Positions 1 to 9,286 of a stretch of DNA of 64,000 nt are shown here, piece after piece (positions within the stretch are counted from its first letter, which is position 1; every line of letters starts with the position of its first letter). Origin of the DNA: Flagellimonas zhangzhouensis (GTDB lineage Bacteria > Bacteroidota > Bacteroidia > Flavobacteriales > Flavobacteriaceae); contig NZ_FNKI01000001.1 of assembly GCF_900102925.1 (NCBI RefSeq), forward strand, positions 1,364,001 to 1,428,000. Reading direction: 5' to 3'. The notes under the pieces are model-generated. The model did not search any database and was not told the origin of the DNA. It was given only the letters and a program-made list of their open reading frames with translations. Position numbers and translations under genes: made by a program.

Positions 1-1
1 T

Positions 2-817
2 GCTGGATTGGATTTGCTAAAAACCTTGACGCCTTTGGCGGCTGCTTTGCAAGGAAAATTAAATTCAGACATTAATTTGTCTGGAAACCTGAACGAAGAT
101 TTTACGCCTAATTTGGCCACCATTTCAGGGAATTTATTGGCCGAGCTGTTGTCTCCGACCATCGATACCCAAAAAGCACCTTTGGTGTCTTCTTTGGACA
201 GTAAGTTGAACTTTTTGAACACAAAGGAAATCAACTTGGATGGTTTAAAAACCGCTTTGAGTTTTGATAATGGTACGGTTAAAGTGAAACCATTTACCTT
301 AAAATATAAAGATATCGCTATCAATGTGGATGGAAGCCACTCGTTTGATAAGCAAATGCAATATAAAGCGACATTGGACGTGCCTGCCAAATACATGGGG
401 GCCGAGGTGAACAAATTAATTGCGCAATTAAACGATGACAGCCTTAAGGAAATGACCGTTCCCGTAACTGCTAATATTGGCGGTAGTTTTACTGACCCCA
501 CCGTAACCACCGATTTAACCTCAGGTGTAAAAACATTGACCACCCAATTGGTTGAGGTTCAAAAACAGAAATTGGTGAACCAAGGAAAGGAGTCGGCCAG
601 CAAATTATTATCTGATGCTCTCAATAAGAATTCCAAGGATTCTACAGGAACGAAGTCAAGTGTCAGTGAGACCCTTGGTAATTTATTGGGCGGCGATAAA
701 ACCAAAACCACAGATTCTACCGCGACGACCACTAAAAAGGAAGATAAAGTAGAAGAAACCGCTAAGTCACTTTTAGGTGGGCTGCTCGGCAAAAAGAAAA
801 AAGACACCGTAAACTAA
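2..817 (+). CDS. AsmA-like protein, C-terminal part (5' end outside window)
   Basis: The reading frame is open to the window edge, so this is the C-terminal 271 or so residues of a longer protein; the TTG at 8 is only the first start-like codon and not the true start. The text alternates short beta-type segments with Gly/Asn turns and has the pattern of the AsmA/TamB-like C-terminal region of Flavobacteriaceae proteins, which act at the cell envelope in lipid or outer-membrane homeostasis. The last 70 residues are low complexity and rich in Lys, Thr and Ser, with two Leu-Leu-Gly-Gly repeats. The family call rests on overall resemblance only, because the diagnostic N-terminus is missing. Confidence 0.6.
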   Translation, partial: AGLDLLKTLTPLAAALQGKLNSDINLSGNLNEDFTPNLATISGNLLAELLSPTIDTQKAPLVSSLDSKLNFLNTKEINLDGLKTALSFDNGTVKVKPFTLKYKDIAINVDGSHSFDKQMQYKATLDVPAKYMGAEVNKLIAQLNDDSLKEMTVPVTANIGGSFTDPTVTTDLTSGVKTLTTQLVEVQKQKLVNQGKESASKLLSDALNKNSKDSTGTKSSVSETLGNLLGGDKTKTTDSTATTTKKEDKVEETAKSLLGGLLGKKKKDTVN

Positions 818-822
818 AAATT

Positions 823-851
823 AAAGGGCGATTTTTAATCGCCCTTTTTTA
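823..851. terminator. bidirectional intrinsic terminator
   Basis: An 11-bp perfect stem (823-833 paired with 837-847) with a TTT loop is followed by a T-run on the + strand and by A-rich sequence on the other side. It lies between the stop codons of two convergent genes and can serve both. Confidence 0.85.
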
Positions 852-1613
852 TTCCTTAATTTCTCCCTCAATGGTTTCCAAAATCACATCCATGCTTTGC
901 ATTAAAGGCGTGTAATGCGTTGTTTCTGTATTTATGCTGGTGAGGATGAAGATGAGCAAATTGTTCTCAAAAGCTGTGGAATTTAAAATAGAGAGATTGC
1001 TTTGATTTTCAGAGGCATTGGGTAAGCCCAGATCTCCAGAAACCCCTGAAAGATTAAAGATGGTTTTTATGCTTTGCTGCTCAGTTCGGAACATATCAAT
1101 AATCTTAGTTCTTTCGGCATCTAACATGACTTCTTGTTTGGTGATATCCTCTAAGTTGGAAACCCAATTGGTGAGCAACAAACGCAATCTAGGGTTTCTT
1201 ACATCTTTTAAACTCCCCGAATTGATCATTTCATTGAGCAGAGAGTTGTTCGGGTTGAAAGAAATATCAAAAGCAAAGGCGTTCAAAAATAAATTGGAAA
1301 GGGTAGCTTCGCTTGGCAGGGAATCAGTTTCCATAAAAGCGAGGATTTTTTTCGCGTCCTCATAGCTTTGTTTGTTCACCTTGATCAACTCTTCAAGTTT
1401 GAGTTTGCTGGTTTGGAACTCGTCCTGTAAACCCAAAAGGTAAATCTGTTCTTTTTCTTTTTTGACACTGTTTTCATTGGCATTGTTGATCGCGAGGGCA
1501 ATCAATATCCCGATAACGACCAAAACGATTTCGCCAATGGCGTATAATAGGTAGTTGCTGACCTTCTTTTCAGCCACCATTTTTTTTCTGATGTTTCTAA
1601 AAAACTTAAGCAT
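849..1613 (-). CDS. DUF6090 family membrane protein
   Basis: A 254-residue protein with the usual architecture of this flavobacterial family: a basic amphipathic N-terminus (about 1-20), one strongly hydrophobic segment (about 22-42, with the family-typical AIGEIVLVVIGILIAL), then a polar, helix-rich domain that is probably outside the membrane. The function is unknown. These genes are common as singletons or small arrays in Flavobacteriaceae. It is convergent with the AsmA-like gene and shares its terminator. The family assignment is firm because the N-terminal signature is distinctive; nothing in the sequence indicates a catalytic site. Confidence 0.8.
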   Translation of the reverse strand: MLKFFRNIRKKMVAEKKVSNYLLYAIGEIVLVVIGILIALAINNANENSVKKEKEQIYLLGLQDEFQTSKLKLEELIKVNKQSYEDAKKILAFMETDSLPSEATLSNLFLNAFAFDISFNPNNSLLNEMINSGSLKDVRNPRLRLLLTNWVSNLEDITKQEVMLDAERTKIIDMFRTEQQSIKTIFNLSGVSGDLGLPNASENQSNLSILNSTAFENNLLIFILTSINTETTHYTPLMQSMDVILETIEGEIKE

Positions 1614-1651
1614 GGTTGGTTTTCAAGACCTAAACTTACAAATACTTTTGT

Positions 1652-2986
1652 TTAGTTGTAACCTGTAATTACAGCAACTACAATGGAAATAGCTCCAATC
1701 AGCAACATTAATAAAGCAGGTTTTAGGGCAAATTTGAACCATTTGTTGTAGGAAATATTAGCAAGTGCCAAAACAGCCATCAGTGCACCATTGGTGGGTA
1801 CGATCATATCCGCCATTACTGCACCATATTGGTAGGCCAACACGCAGGTTTGTCGTGATAATCCAATTAAATCGGAAAGTGGCACCAAAATAGGGAGCGT
1901 TAATATTGCTTGACCCGAATAACTGGGCACGGGGAAGTGCAAAAACACATGGGAAATCATCATCATTACCCCAGAAAAAGCAGGTGGCAAATTTTCTAGA
2001 GGAGTAAAAAGTCCATACACAATGGTGTCCATGATCATCCCATCTTTTAATAAAATGGAAATACTATTGGCCAAACCAATGATGATGGCAGCAAAAATCA
2101 TTTCTTTCATTCCAGCAATGTAGGTTTCCCCAGTTTTGTTCCAACCAAATTTGGAAATGAGTCCTGAGGCAATACCAAGCACAAAAAAACAGGCAGACAT
2201 TTGCATAAAGCCCCAATCAAACTGAATGATGCCATAGATAACAATGGTAAATGTGATTGCCAATAAGGCCAATATAAGTTTACTTCGTGTACTCATCGAA
2301 GTACTTTGGGTGGGCATTTCTATTTTTTCAATACGGTTGTTTTTGGCATAATACAGCAGATAGGCTACCCAGACCAAAAAGGCGATAAGAAGAGTGATGA
2401 TACGCAAGGTGCTGCCAGACAGCAACGGTAATGCCGCCTCCTTCTGTGCAATGATCACCGCAAAAGGATTCGACGGACTAAAGGAGCTTCCCACTACAGA
2501 GGAACCATAACTGGCGAAGATCATAGTAAGGGTATTGTAGCCCAAACTTTTGCCAAACAATAACAGGACAGGGGTCATGGCAACTACCTCTTCCTGTAAA
2601 CCGATAGAAACACCTCCAGCTGTGAAAATTGAAGCTACAATTATAAGTGCCAGACTTTCTTTTCCTTTTAGGATCGAAACCAATTGCACCAAACCTTGAT
2701 TAAAAGTGTCGGTTTTTTCAATGAGGTAAAAACATCCGCCAATCAAAAGAATGAGCACAATAAGCTCGGCCCGTCCAGCAATTCCGTTGGGTATTGCAAC
2801 CATAAGATCAAAAAGTGATGGGCTTTCTGTGCTGATTTGCTGATACGAATCATTGACTACTCGGGTGATGCCAGTTTCTGTGTCTGCCACTCTTTCGTAG
2901 GAACCTTGAGGAATAATGTAGGTGAATATCCAAGCCAAAAAGATAACCGCAAGTAGAATGACGAATGCATTCGGGAATTTTTTCAT
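1652..2986 (-). CDS. YfcC-type permease (C4-dicarboxylate/arginine-ornithine carrier superfamily)
   Basis: A 444-residue polytopic membrane protein with about 11-12 hydrophobic segments. The N-terminal helix ending in TYIIPQGSYERV, then a polar stretch of about 35 residues before the next helix, is the signature of the YfcC/ArcD-like branch of the ion transporter superfamily. Related proteins move basic amino acids or dicarboxylates across the inner membrane; the substrate cannot be read from this sequence. The gene stands alone, 154 bp downstream of an APC permease on the same strand, so the two could form a loosely linked transport pair. Confidence 0.75.
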   Translation of the reverse strand: MKKFPNAFVILLAVIFLAWIFTYIIPQGSYERVADTETGITRVVNDSYQQISTESPSLFDLMVAIPNGIAGRAELIVLILLIGGCFYLIEKTDTFNQGLVQLVSILKGKESLALIIVASIFTAGGVSIGLQEEVVAMTPVLLLFGKSLGYNTLTMIFASYGSSVVGSSFSPSNPFAVIIAQKEAALPLLSGSTLRIITLLIAFLVWVAYLLYYAKNNRIEKIEMPTQSTSMSTRSKLILALLAITFTIVIYGIIQFDWGFMQMSACFFVLGIASGLISKFGWNKTGETYIAGMKEMIFAAIIIGLANSISILLKDGMIMDTIVYGLFTPLENLPPAFSGVMMMISHVFLHFPVPSYSGQAILTLPILVPLSDLIGLSRQTCVLAYQYGAVMADMIVPTNGALMAVLALANISYNKWFKFALKPALLMLLIGAISIVVAVITGYN

Positions 2987-3140
2987 CTGAAGTTGGTTTA
3001 TATAGGGTATGGTTACTTCAAGAACTAGATGCTTGGTATACTTTCCCTAAAAACCTGACCTACTTCATAATCTGGAAAGAATAACTCCTTTAAAGTAATT
3101 CTTTTTATTTAAAAATCAGATATTTATATTGAATGAGGGA

Positions 3141-4430
3141 CTATTTTGAAGGGTTTTTATTTCGCTCTGTCTTTTTATAAAACGTCTCAATAATAAAACA
3201 AACGGCTATAATGGAAAGGGCAACGATTACTCCCATTTTGTTGGAGTTAAATTGTTGAACCAACAAAACAAGGGTAGCTAACGCACACAAAATAAATCCA
3301 ATTAGGGGCAACGTTTTATTGCTTTTGGTTTGAGGTGCCAATTTATATCCTACATAGTTTACCACCGCGAAAATGAGCAGAAATCCCACACTACCTGCGG
3401 TGGAAATACTTTCCAATTTTAAGGTGTTGGTCAGCACCAAGGTTAAAATAGCGGTAATGAGCAACCCTATGGGTTGGTTCCATAATTTATAGGTGAATTG
3501 ATGTGGCAATTCATCATCCTCTGCAATTTCATAGCTCACCCTACTACCACCATAGAGTGACGCATTGATTGCGGAAAATGTGGAAATAAGCGCCGCGATA
3601 GTAATAATGGAAAAGCCGATCTTGCCCAGCATCGGCTTTGCAGCTTCGGCCAATACATAATCTTGTGCAGACGCAATTTCTTTGAAAGGCAAGGAACCCA
3701 CGGTAACAATGGCAATGACGATGTAAAGCAGAATCACAAATAGGAGCGAAATATAATAGGCTCTAGGAATATTCTTTTCAGGATTTTCGATATCGGGAGC
3801 GGCATTGGCAATCAGTTCAAAACCTTCATAGGCCACGAAAATAACCATGCCTCCCGTCACCAATTTTAAAGGTGTTTCCCAATTGGATATGGACAATTGG
3901 TCCAGATTTGGATTGCCCATCAGCCCATACATACCAACTCCGATAAAAGAAATCAATATCACCAATTTGATGATGACGGCATAGGATTCAATGGCACCAA
4001 CAACTTTAATGCTGTAATAATTAATGGCGGAGGCTAAAATAATAATGGCACTAGCATAGATATGAAAATCCAATTGACCGCCTGTAATTTTCAATAAATT
4101 GGGTGCATAGGAGCCAAAAGCGGATGCATAGAGTGACAGCATAATGATGTAGCTCACCCATAACAAATTGTTGATGCCTCCACTAAAAATGTTTTCCCCA
4201 AACCCTTGATTAATGAATTTGACGGTTCCTCCACGGTCAGGATAAGTCTTTGATAGCTTCACATAACTATATGAAGTAATTAAGGCGATAAGCCCAGCAA
4301 AAAGGAAAGCAACAGGAGTTCCACCACCAGCCAAGGAAACGGCAAGTCCCAAAACGGCAAAAATACCCCCACCAACCATGCCTCCAATACCAATGGAGAT
4401 GGCTTCGGTCAATCCTATTTTTTTTGCCAT
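3141..4430 (-). CDS. APC family amino acid permease
   Basis: A 429-residue inner-membrane transporter with about 12 predicted helices. The first helix carries the APC-fold glycine motif (GIGGMVGGGIFAVLG, about residues 12-26), where the unwound helix binds the substrate amine and carboxylate. APC permeases exchange or symport amino acids; the substrate is not predictable here. The short polar tail is basic. It starts five bases after the stop of the DUF2797 gene, so both are probably one transcript, although no functional link between them is known to me. Confidence 0.85.
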   Translation of the reverse strand: MAKKIGLTEAISIGIGGMVGGGIFAVLGLAVSLAGGGTPVAFLFAGLIALITSYSYVKLSKTYPDRGGTVKFINQGFGENIFSGGINNLLWVSYIIMLSLYASAFGSYAPNLLKITGGQLDFHIYASAIIILASAINYYSIKVVGAIESYAVIIKLVILISFIGVGMYGLMGNPNLDQLSISNWETPLKLVTGGMVIFVAYEGFELIANAAPDIENPEKNIPRAYYISLLFVILLYIVIAIVTVGSLPFKEIASAQDYVLAEAAKPMLGKIGFSIITIAALISTFSAINASLYGGSRVSYEIAEDDELPHQFTYKLWNQPIGLLITAILTLVLTNTLKLESISTAGSVGFLLIFAVVNYVGYKLAPQTKSNKTLPLIGFILCALATLVLLVQQFNSNKMGVIVALSIIAVCFIIETFYKKTERNKNPSK

Positions 4431-4435
4431 GCTTT

Positions 4436-5236
4436 TTATTTTGGATTTACATCAATGCCCACATAATAGCCCTCGCTGCCACGAACATTGAATACAGTGT
4501 TGTCCTCAAAAATGAGATATTGCCCTTTAATGCCTTTTAGCAACCCTTTATAACTAGGAGTTTTATCTAAATTCAAACTTTTCACCTTTTCAGGATATTG
4601 CAAAACGGGAAAATCCAAGTGGGTTTCTTCCTGGTCCTTTAAAAAATAATCAGCTACTTCATCGGGAATGCTGGCTTTCAATTTTTCACGCCATTCGAGC
4701 AAATCGACATCTTCGATATCGTTTTTGAGCATTTTTTGCCAACTGGTCTTATCACTTACAAATTCCTTAAGGGCCACCTCCGTGATTCCTGCCAAATATC
4801 GATTGGGAACTTCCACAATTTCCAAGGCTTCGTGGGCGCCTTGATCAATCCAACGGGTAGGTACTTGAGATTTTCGGGTTACCCCAACTTTTACATTGCT
4901 CGAATTGGCCAAATACACAATATGCGGTTGCAATTGCATGCGCTTTTCAAACTCCAAATCGCGGTCTTCTTTGTCCAAATGGGCGGTACTCAATTCAGGT
5001 TTCATGATCCATTCACCTGCGGTTGGTGTTTCAAAAAAACAGTTTCTACAAAACCCTTGACGGTAGATGGGTTTGTCCTCACCACAGTTCAAACATTGAA
5101 ATTTTATAAAATCAATCTGGAGTTCCTTGTCCAACACTTGGTTCATATTGATGAAATCGTTTTCAAAAACCAAAAAATATTGGATGGGTTTCCCGTTTTG
5201 GGTTTGCATTTTGCGCAAGACTCCTTCGTACAACAT
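4436..5236 (-). CDS. DUF2797 family zinc-ribbon protein
   Basis: A 266-residue soluble protein. Around residues 48-68 it carries two Cys pairs (CLNC and CRNC) consistent with a zinc ribbon. The central block (VYLANSSNVKVGVTRKSQVPTRWIDQGA) is the hallmark of DUF2797, a GIY-YIG-like region found in Bacteroidota and Actinobacteria with no established function. It is divergent from the GH3 gene, with 97 bp between the two starts, and probably leads a two-gene operon with the downstream permease. The family call is firm; any nucleic-acid role is inference from the fold resemblance. Confidence 0.8.
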   Translation of the reverse strand: MLYEGVLRKMQTQNGKPIQYFLVFENDFINMNQVLDKELQIDFIKFQCLNCGEDKPIYRQGFCRNCFFETPTAGEWIMKPELSTAHLDKEDRDLEFEKRMQLQPHIVYLANSSNVKVGVTRKSQVPTRWIDQGAHEALEIVEVPNRYLAGITEVALKEFVSDKTSWQKMLKNDIEDVDLLEWREKLKASIPDEVADYFLKDQEETHLDFPVLQYPEKVKSLNLDKTPSYKGLLKGIKGQYLIFEDNTVFNVRGSEGYYVGIDVNPK

Positions 5237-5287
5237 ATTAAATTGAATGTTTTGTTCTTATTTGAAAATGAAAGCTAGAAAAGCTAT

Positions 5288-5310
5288 TTTAGCTAAGACA
5301 CCTAGCTAAA
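5288..5310. repeat. inverted repeat in divergent promoter region
   Basis: TTTAGCTA (5288-5295) and TAGCTAAA (5303-5310) form a perfect 8-bp inverted repeat with a 7-base spacer between the divergent DUF2797 and GH3 genes. It could be an operator; no matching copy was noticed elsewhere in the window. Confidence 0.4.
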
Positions 5311-5333
5311 TTTCTTGGTTAAAGATACCTAAA

Positions 5334-6842
5334 ATGCCAATACCATTATTCAATTCCATCGCATCTTGGTTGCTGCGAAAGCGATACCACCAGATTGAAC
5401 TTTTTTTGAAATATCCTCTCGATGTACAGGATGAGGTATTGCGCCAGTTGGTGGATTTTTCGCAAGACACCATGATAGGCAAACAATATGGTTTTGCAGA
5501 TTTGCCGAAATACGAAGAGTTTAGAAATAGGGTGCCTATTGTTGGTTACGAAGATATCGCTCCAATGATTGAACGGACACGTAGGGGAGAGCAGAACCTA
5601 TTTTGGCCTACCACCATTAAATGGTTTGCCAAAAGTAGCGGTACCACCAATGCCAAGAGCAAATTTATTCCAGTAAGCAATGAAGCCTTGGAAGACTGCC
5701 ACTATAATTCGAGCAAGGATTTCCTGTGCCTGTATCTGAACAACAATGAAAATTCGCAGTTATTCAATGGTAAAAGTCTTCGATTGGGAGGGAGCAAGGA
5801 ATTGTATGAGGATAATGGATCATTTTTTGGTGATCTATCTGCCATTCTAATTGACAATATGCCACTTTGGGCAGAGTATAGTAGTACACCAAGTAATAAG
5901 GTTTCCTTAATGAGCGAATGGGAATCCAAATTGGAGGCCATTATTGAGGAAAGTATCCGTGAAAATGTGACCAGTTTGGCAGGGGTGCCGTCTTGGATGC
6001 TGGTGCTGTTGAACCAAGTTCTTGAAAAAACGGGTAAAAATCATTTGTTTGAGATTTGGGAAAATCTGGAAGTGTATTTTCATGGAGGGGTAAGTTTTAC
6101 GCCCTATAAAAACCAGTACAAAAAGCTACTGCCTCGAAAGAATTTCAATTATTACGAATCCTATAATGCTTCGGAGGGATTCTTTGCCATTCAAGATCGC
6201 AATAATTCCAGTGACCTATTATTGATGTTGGACTATGGGATTTTCTATGAGTTTATTCCGATAAGTGCACATGGAGAAGCTTCGCAAGCCGTTCCGTTGT
6301 GGAATGTGGAATTGGGTATCAACTATGCTATGGTAATCACGACCAATGCGGGACTTTGGCGCTATAAAATTGGGGATACCGTACGTTTTACCTCCAAAAA
6401 TCCATACCGAATTCGAATAACGGGCCGAACCAAGCATCACATTAATGTGTTTGGCGAGGAGTTGATTATTGAAAACGCAGAGGAGGCCTTAAAGCAAATT
6501 TGTTTGAAAACTGATGCTGAGATCATGGACTACACCGCTGCTCCTATTTTTATGGAAGGGAAAGAAAAAGGTGGGCATGAATGGGTGATTGAGTTTAGAA
6601 AGCCGCCTGAAGATTTGGACTATTTTACAGAGGTATTGGATAATGCCTTAAAGGCACTTAATTCTGATTATGAGGCCAAAAGGTATAATAATATTACCTT
6701 AAACATGCCAAAGGTGCATGTGGCGCGAAAAAATCTATTTCACGATTGGTTAAAATCGAAGAACAAACTGGGTGGTCAACATAAGATTCCAAGATTGTCC
6801 AATGACCGATGTTATATTGAAGAGCTTTTGCAAATGAATTAA
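5334..6842 (+). CDS. GH3-family acyl-adenylate enzyme-like protein
   Basis: A 502-residue protein of the bacterial GH3 (auxin-responsive promoter) family, ANL-type adenylating enzymes that join a carboxylic acid to an amine through an acyl-AMP. The phosphate-binding motif SSGTT is at about residues 104-108, the ESYNASEGFFAIQ block near 280-292 corresponds to the nucleotide-binding motif, and GLWRYKIGDTVRF near 340-352 supplies the conserved Tyr-Lys-Asp segment. The plant enzymes conjugate amino acids to hormones; the substrate of the bacterial homologues is not known. The gene is monocistronic or shares a transcript with the AraC-type regulator 24 bp downstream. Confidence 0.85.
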   Translation: MPIPLFNSIASWLLRKRYHQIELFLKYPLDVQDEVLRQLVDFSQDTMIGKQYGFADLPKYEEFRNRVPIVGYEDIAPMIERTRRGEQNLFWPTTIKWFAKSSGTTNAKSKFIPVSNEALEDCHYNSSKDFLCLYLNNNENSQLFNGKSLRLGGSKELYEDNGSFFGDLSAILIDNMPLWAEYSSTPSNKVSLMSEWESKLEAIIEESIRENVTSLAGVPSWMLVLLNQVLEKTGKNHLFEIWENLEVYFHGGVSFTPYKNQYKKLLPRKNFNYYESYNASEGFFAIQDRNNSSDLLLMLDYGIFYEFIPISAHGEASQAVPLWNVELGINYAMVITTNAGLWRYKIGDTVRFTSKNPYRIRITGRTKHHINVFGEELIIENAEEALKQICLKTDAEIMDYTAAPIFMEGKEKGGHEWVIEFRKPPEDLDYFTEVLDNALKALNSDYEAKRYNNITLNMPKVHVARKNLFHDWLKSKNKLGGQHKIPRLSNDRCYIEELLQMN

Positions 6843-6866
6843 ACCTCTAAAACCAACCTCAAACCA

Positions 6867-7976
6867 ATGACTTTTCAGCAGATCTTTGATTTTTTTCTGA
6901 TTATTGGGGCTATTCACGGTTTTTTGTTTGTCATTGGTACGTTTTTGATTCGCAGAAAATTTGAGCTACCAGTAGTATTTCTGAATTTATTCGTTCTATT
7001 TCTCTCACTTAATAACTTTCAAACCTGGCTTATTGAAAAGGAATTGATTTACCCCAATCTATTCGATGGTCAATTTATAGTGCCTTGGAATTTGCTTATT
7101 GTTTCCTCGTTTTATGCTTTTTTGGTGTATTATTTGGGTATTGAAAGTAAGCGATGGCCCTTTGTGGTTTTTTCAGCTGTACTTTTTGGGGTGGCCATTA
7201 TAGCAAGATTGATAATTATTTACTTAGTGTATCAAGGTTTGGCGGATGAAATTTTGATTCGCAGGTATAATTTGGGTGAAGATATCGTTGCTTTGGTTTA
7301 TTCCATTTTCCTTTACATTAAATCAATCAGGTTGTTGTTCCATTATGGAAGTTTGTATCCCGATATTTTAAAATTGGACAACCTAAATTGGATTAAATGG
7401 TTTTTACGACTGGGCGGGGCGGTTTTTGTTTTTTGGATCTTGGCCGTAGTTCTGAATACCATGGCAAAAAATGAAAATCCATTTTACAGTTATTATCCAC
7501 TTCGATTTTTTTCTTCCGTGTTGATCTATTGGGTGGGGTACCAAGGATTTTTCCAATATGTGGTATTGAAGGACAGGATAGGACTACGGTCTGTTTTGTC
7601 CGCCTCAAAGCGTCAAAATAAAGTCGCATTTGAGACCATGTCCAATAAGAGTGAGTTTGAATCGGTTAACGATTATGTGGAAAACAATCAACGGTATTTA
7701 GATCCTTTGTTAAGTTTAAATACTTTGGCCGAAGAACTTCAAATGGGGACCAGTAAGCTTTCCAAACTCATAAATGGCCATGCAGGTGAAAGTTTCACCG
7801 ATTATATCAACGCCATGCGAATTGAGGAAGCCAAAAGAATTTTGAATGATCCCCAATATGATCATTACACCATTGTTTCTATTGGATTGGAATGTGGTTT
7901 TAATTCCAAGTCAGCGTTCTATGCGTCCTTTAAAAAGATTTGTGGCATGTCTCCAATAATCTACCGAAACGGATAG
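6867..7976 (+). CDS. membrane-anchored AraC family transcriptional regulator
   Basis: A 369-residue protein. The first 230 or so residues hold about seven hydrophobic helices; the C-terminal 100 residues are an AraC/XylS double helix-turn-helix domain (MGTSKLSKLINGHAGESFTD for the first HTH, and VSIGLECGFNSKSAFYASFKK for the second, ending in the typical GMSPIIYR). This 7-TM plus AraC layout is common in Flavobacteriaceae and implies sensing in or at the membrane. It follows the GH3 gene at 24 bp and may regulate it or the small secreted protein downstream; neither is shown by the sequence. Confidence 0.85.
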   Translation: MTFQQIFDFFLIIGAIHGFLFVIGTFLIRRKFELPVVFLNLFVLFLSLNNFQTWLIEKELIYPNLFDGQFIVPWNLLIVSSFYAFLVYYLGIESKRWPFVVFSAVLFGVAIIARLIIIYLVYQGLADEILIRRYNLGEDIVALVYSIFLYIKSIRLLFHYGSLYPDILKLDNLNWIKWFLRLGGAVFVFWILAVVLNTMAKNENPFYSYYPLRFFSSVLIYWVGYQGFFQYVVLKDRIGLRSVLSASKRQNKVAFETMSNKSEFESVNDYVENNQRYLDPLLSLNTLAEELQMGTSKLSKLINGHAGESFTDYINAMRIEEAKRILNDPQYDHYTIVSIGLECGFNSKSAFYASFKKICGMSPIIYRNG

Positions 7977-8072
7977 CTAGTTTGTTGTCCTGATATATCC
8001 GAAATGGATAATCTTGGACTACTACGCTTCCACAAGACCTTAGTTTTGACTCGAACGTTAAAACAGAAGGTC

Positions 8073-8522
8073 ATGAAAAATGCTATTACAATTGTTCTAT
8101 TACTCTTTTATGGATTGGTGTGGTCTCAAAACAATTTGTTGTATGGCGAACTCGGTGGTGCAGGTCCATTCTTTTCTGTAAACTACGAAAGGCAGTTGTT
8201 TTCCGATTCACATTTAAATTTTAGAATAGGTACTGGGGTAAATCCTGGAATTTTTGATGAGCCTCTCATTTTTACAATTCCATTGGGGGTCTATTATTTA
8301 TGGAATATGAATAAAGGCAACTTTTTTGAATGGGGCGTTACCAATACGATTGTGCTAAATGATGTTGGTGAGGATGAGGGTTTGTTCCTTATTCCCAATA
8401 TTGGGTATAGAAAGTATTATCCAAATAAAAAGGTGATATTGAAATTGACATTCTGCCCTATCTTTTTTGATACTGATGAAATAATTCCTTGGGCTGGAAT
8501 ATCGGTAGGCCATCGATTTTAA
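8073..8522 (+). CDS. small secreted or outer-membrane beta-barrel protein
   Basis: A 149-residue protein with a clear signal peptide (MKNAITIVLLLFYGLVWSQ, cleavage after the Gln or nearby). The mature part is a run of short alternating beta strands with aromatic ends and a terminal Phe (VGHRF), as in small outer-membrane barrels. The start at 8073 is chosen over an in-frame ATG at 8004 because it begins the signal peptide directly and has a purine-rich AGAAGG just upstream. I do not recognise a family and assign no function. Confidence 0.65.
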   Translation: MKNAITIVLLLFYGLVWSQNNLLYGELGGAGPFFSVNYERQLFSDSHLNFRIGTGVNPGIFDEPLIFTIPLGVYYLWNMNKGNFFEWGVTNTIVLNDVGEDEGLFLIPNIGYRKYYPNKKVILKLTFCPIFFDTDEIIPWAGISVGHRF

Positions 8523-8593
8523 ACATTCTTTTGGTGTTAATAATTGTACCAAAAACACGTAAAACATAACCGTGCATACTAAATAAACGTATT

Positions 8594-8617
8594 TACGAAA
8601 ACGTTTTCGTAGATTTG
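8594..8617. promoter_or_regulatory. LacI-like palindromic operator overlapping a -7 promoter box
   Basis: TACGAAAACGTTTTCGTA (8594-8611) is a perfect 18-bp palindrome of the shape bound by LacI/GalR regulators, with the central CG. It overlaps TAGATTTG (8610-8617), an exact match to the Bacteroidota -7 consensus TAnnTTTG on the + strand. No clear -33 TTG is present at the usual distance. A bound repressor would cover this promoter, about 110 bases upstream of the hydrolase gene at 8728. Confidence 0.6.
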
Positions 8618-8727
8618 GCCCTTTCGTCGTAGAAAGGACACTTTTGAACAAATAAAAATGGAAATCAGTCGTTTAAGAATGAAATTCACGGCAACAAATC
8701 TATAATAAACACAAAACCATACAGATT

Positions 8728-9267
8728 ATGTCAGAAAAGCTAATTGTCGTTTCCGATATGTGGGGCGCTAAAAAAGGACTTTGGATTACTTCTTATTTTG
8801 GATACCTTCAGCAGTATTATGACATCGAATTTTATGATAGCCAGCAATTGGGTAACATCGATGTAGCCATTTCTTCTGAAGAGAACGTGCACAAGGCTTT
8901 TGTGGATGGTGGAATTGAAACTGCAGTGAACAATTTGTTGCGCAAAGAGAATGAGCCAGCACATTACTTGGCTTTCAGTACGGGTGGTACAATTGCATAT
9001 AAGGCTGCATTGAAAGGTTTACCGATGAAATCTTTGACTGCAATCTCTGCAACTCGAATTAGACTTGAGAATAAAAAACCCAAAACCGATCTTAATTTGA
9101 TTTTTGGTGAACGCGATGAGTTCAAACCAGATTTTAGTTGGACCCAAGAAGTGGGAGCAGACCTTAAGGTGGTATCCAATTTTGGACACATGTTGTATTC
9201 TGACGAAAAAATTATTTCGGATGTATGTCTTGAGCTTTTGGAAAAAGTCACAAAAAAAGCAGTTTAA
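8728..9267 (+). CDS. small alpha/beta-hydrolase-like protein
   Basis: A 179-residue cytoplasmic protein that looks like a reduced alpha/beta hydrolase fold: a first strand ending in VVSDMWG, a [15 protein letters not shown] segment (about 78-92) in the position of the nucleophile elbow but with Ser-Thr-Gly-Gly, an Asp in [11 protein letters not shown] (about 128-138) and a late His in [12 protein letters not shown] (about 155). A Ser-Asp-His set is therefore possible, but the substrate is unknown. Its promoter carries a LacI-like palindrome, which hints at sugar or nucleoside-related control. Its stop overlaps the clpX stop on the other strand. Confidence 0.6.
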   Translation: MSEKLIVVSDMWGAKKGLWITSYFGYLQQYYDIEFYDSQQLGNIDVAISSEENVHKAFVDGGIETAVNNLLRKENEPAHYLAFSTGGTIAYKAALKGLPMKSLTAISATRIRLENKKPKTDLNLIFGERDEFKPDFSWTQEVGADLKVVSNFGHMLYSDEKIISDVCLELLEKVTKKAV

Positions 9268-9286
9268 GAAACTGCTTTTAATTTTT
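9255..9286. terminator. bidirectional terminator inside the two converging coding ends
   Basis: A perfect 11-bp stem (9255-9265 with 9269-9279, loop AAG) is followed by T-rich sequence, and has an A-run before it that gives T's on the minus strand. It contains the stop codons of both the hydrolase (9265-9267) and clpX (9264-9266), so the last codons of both genes double as the terminator. Confidence 0.8.
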
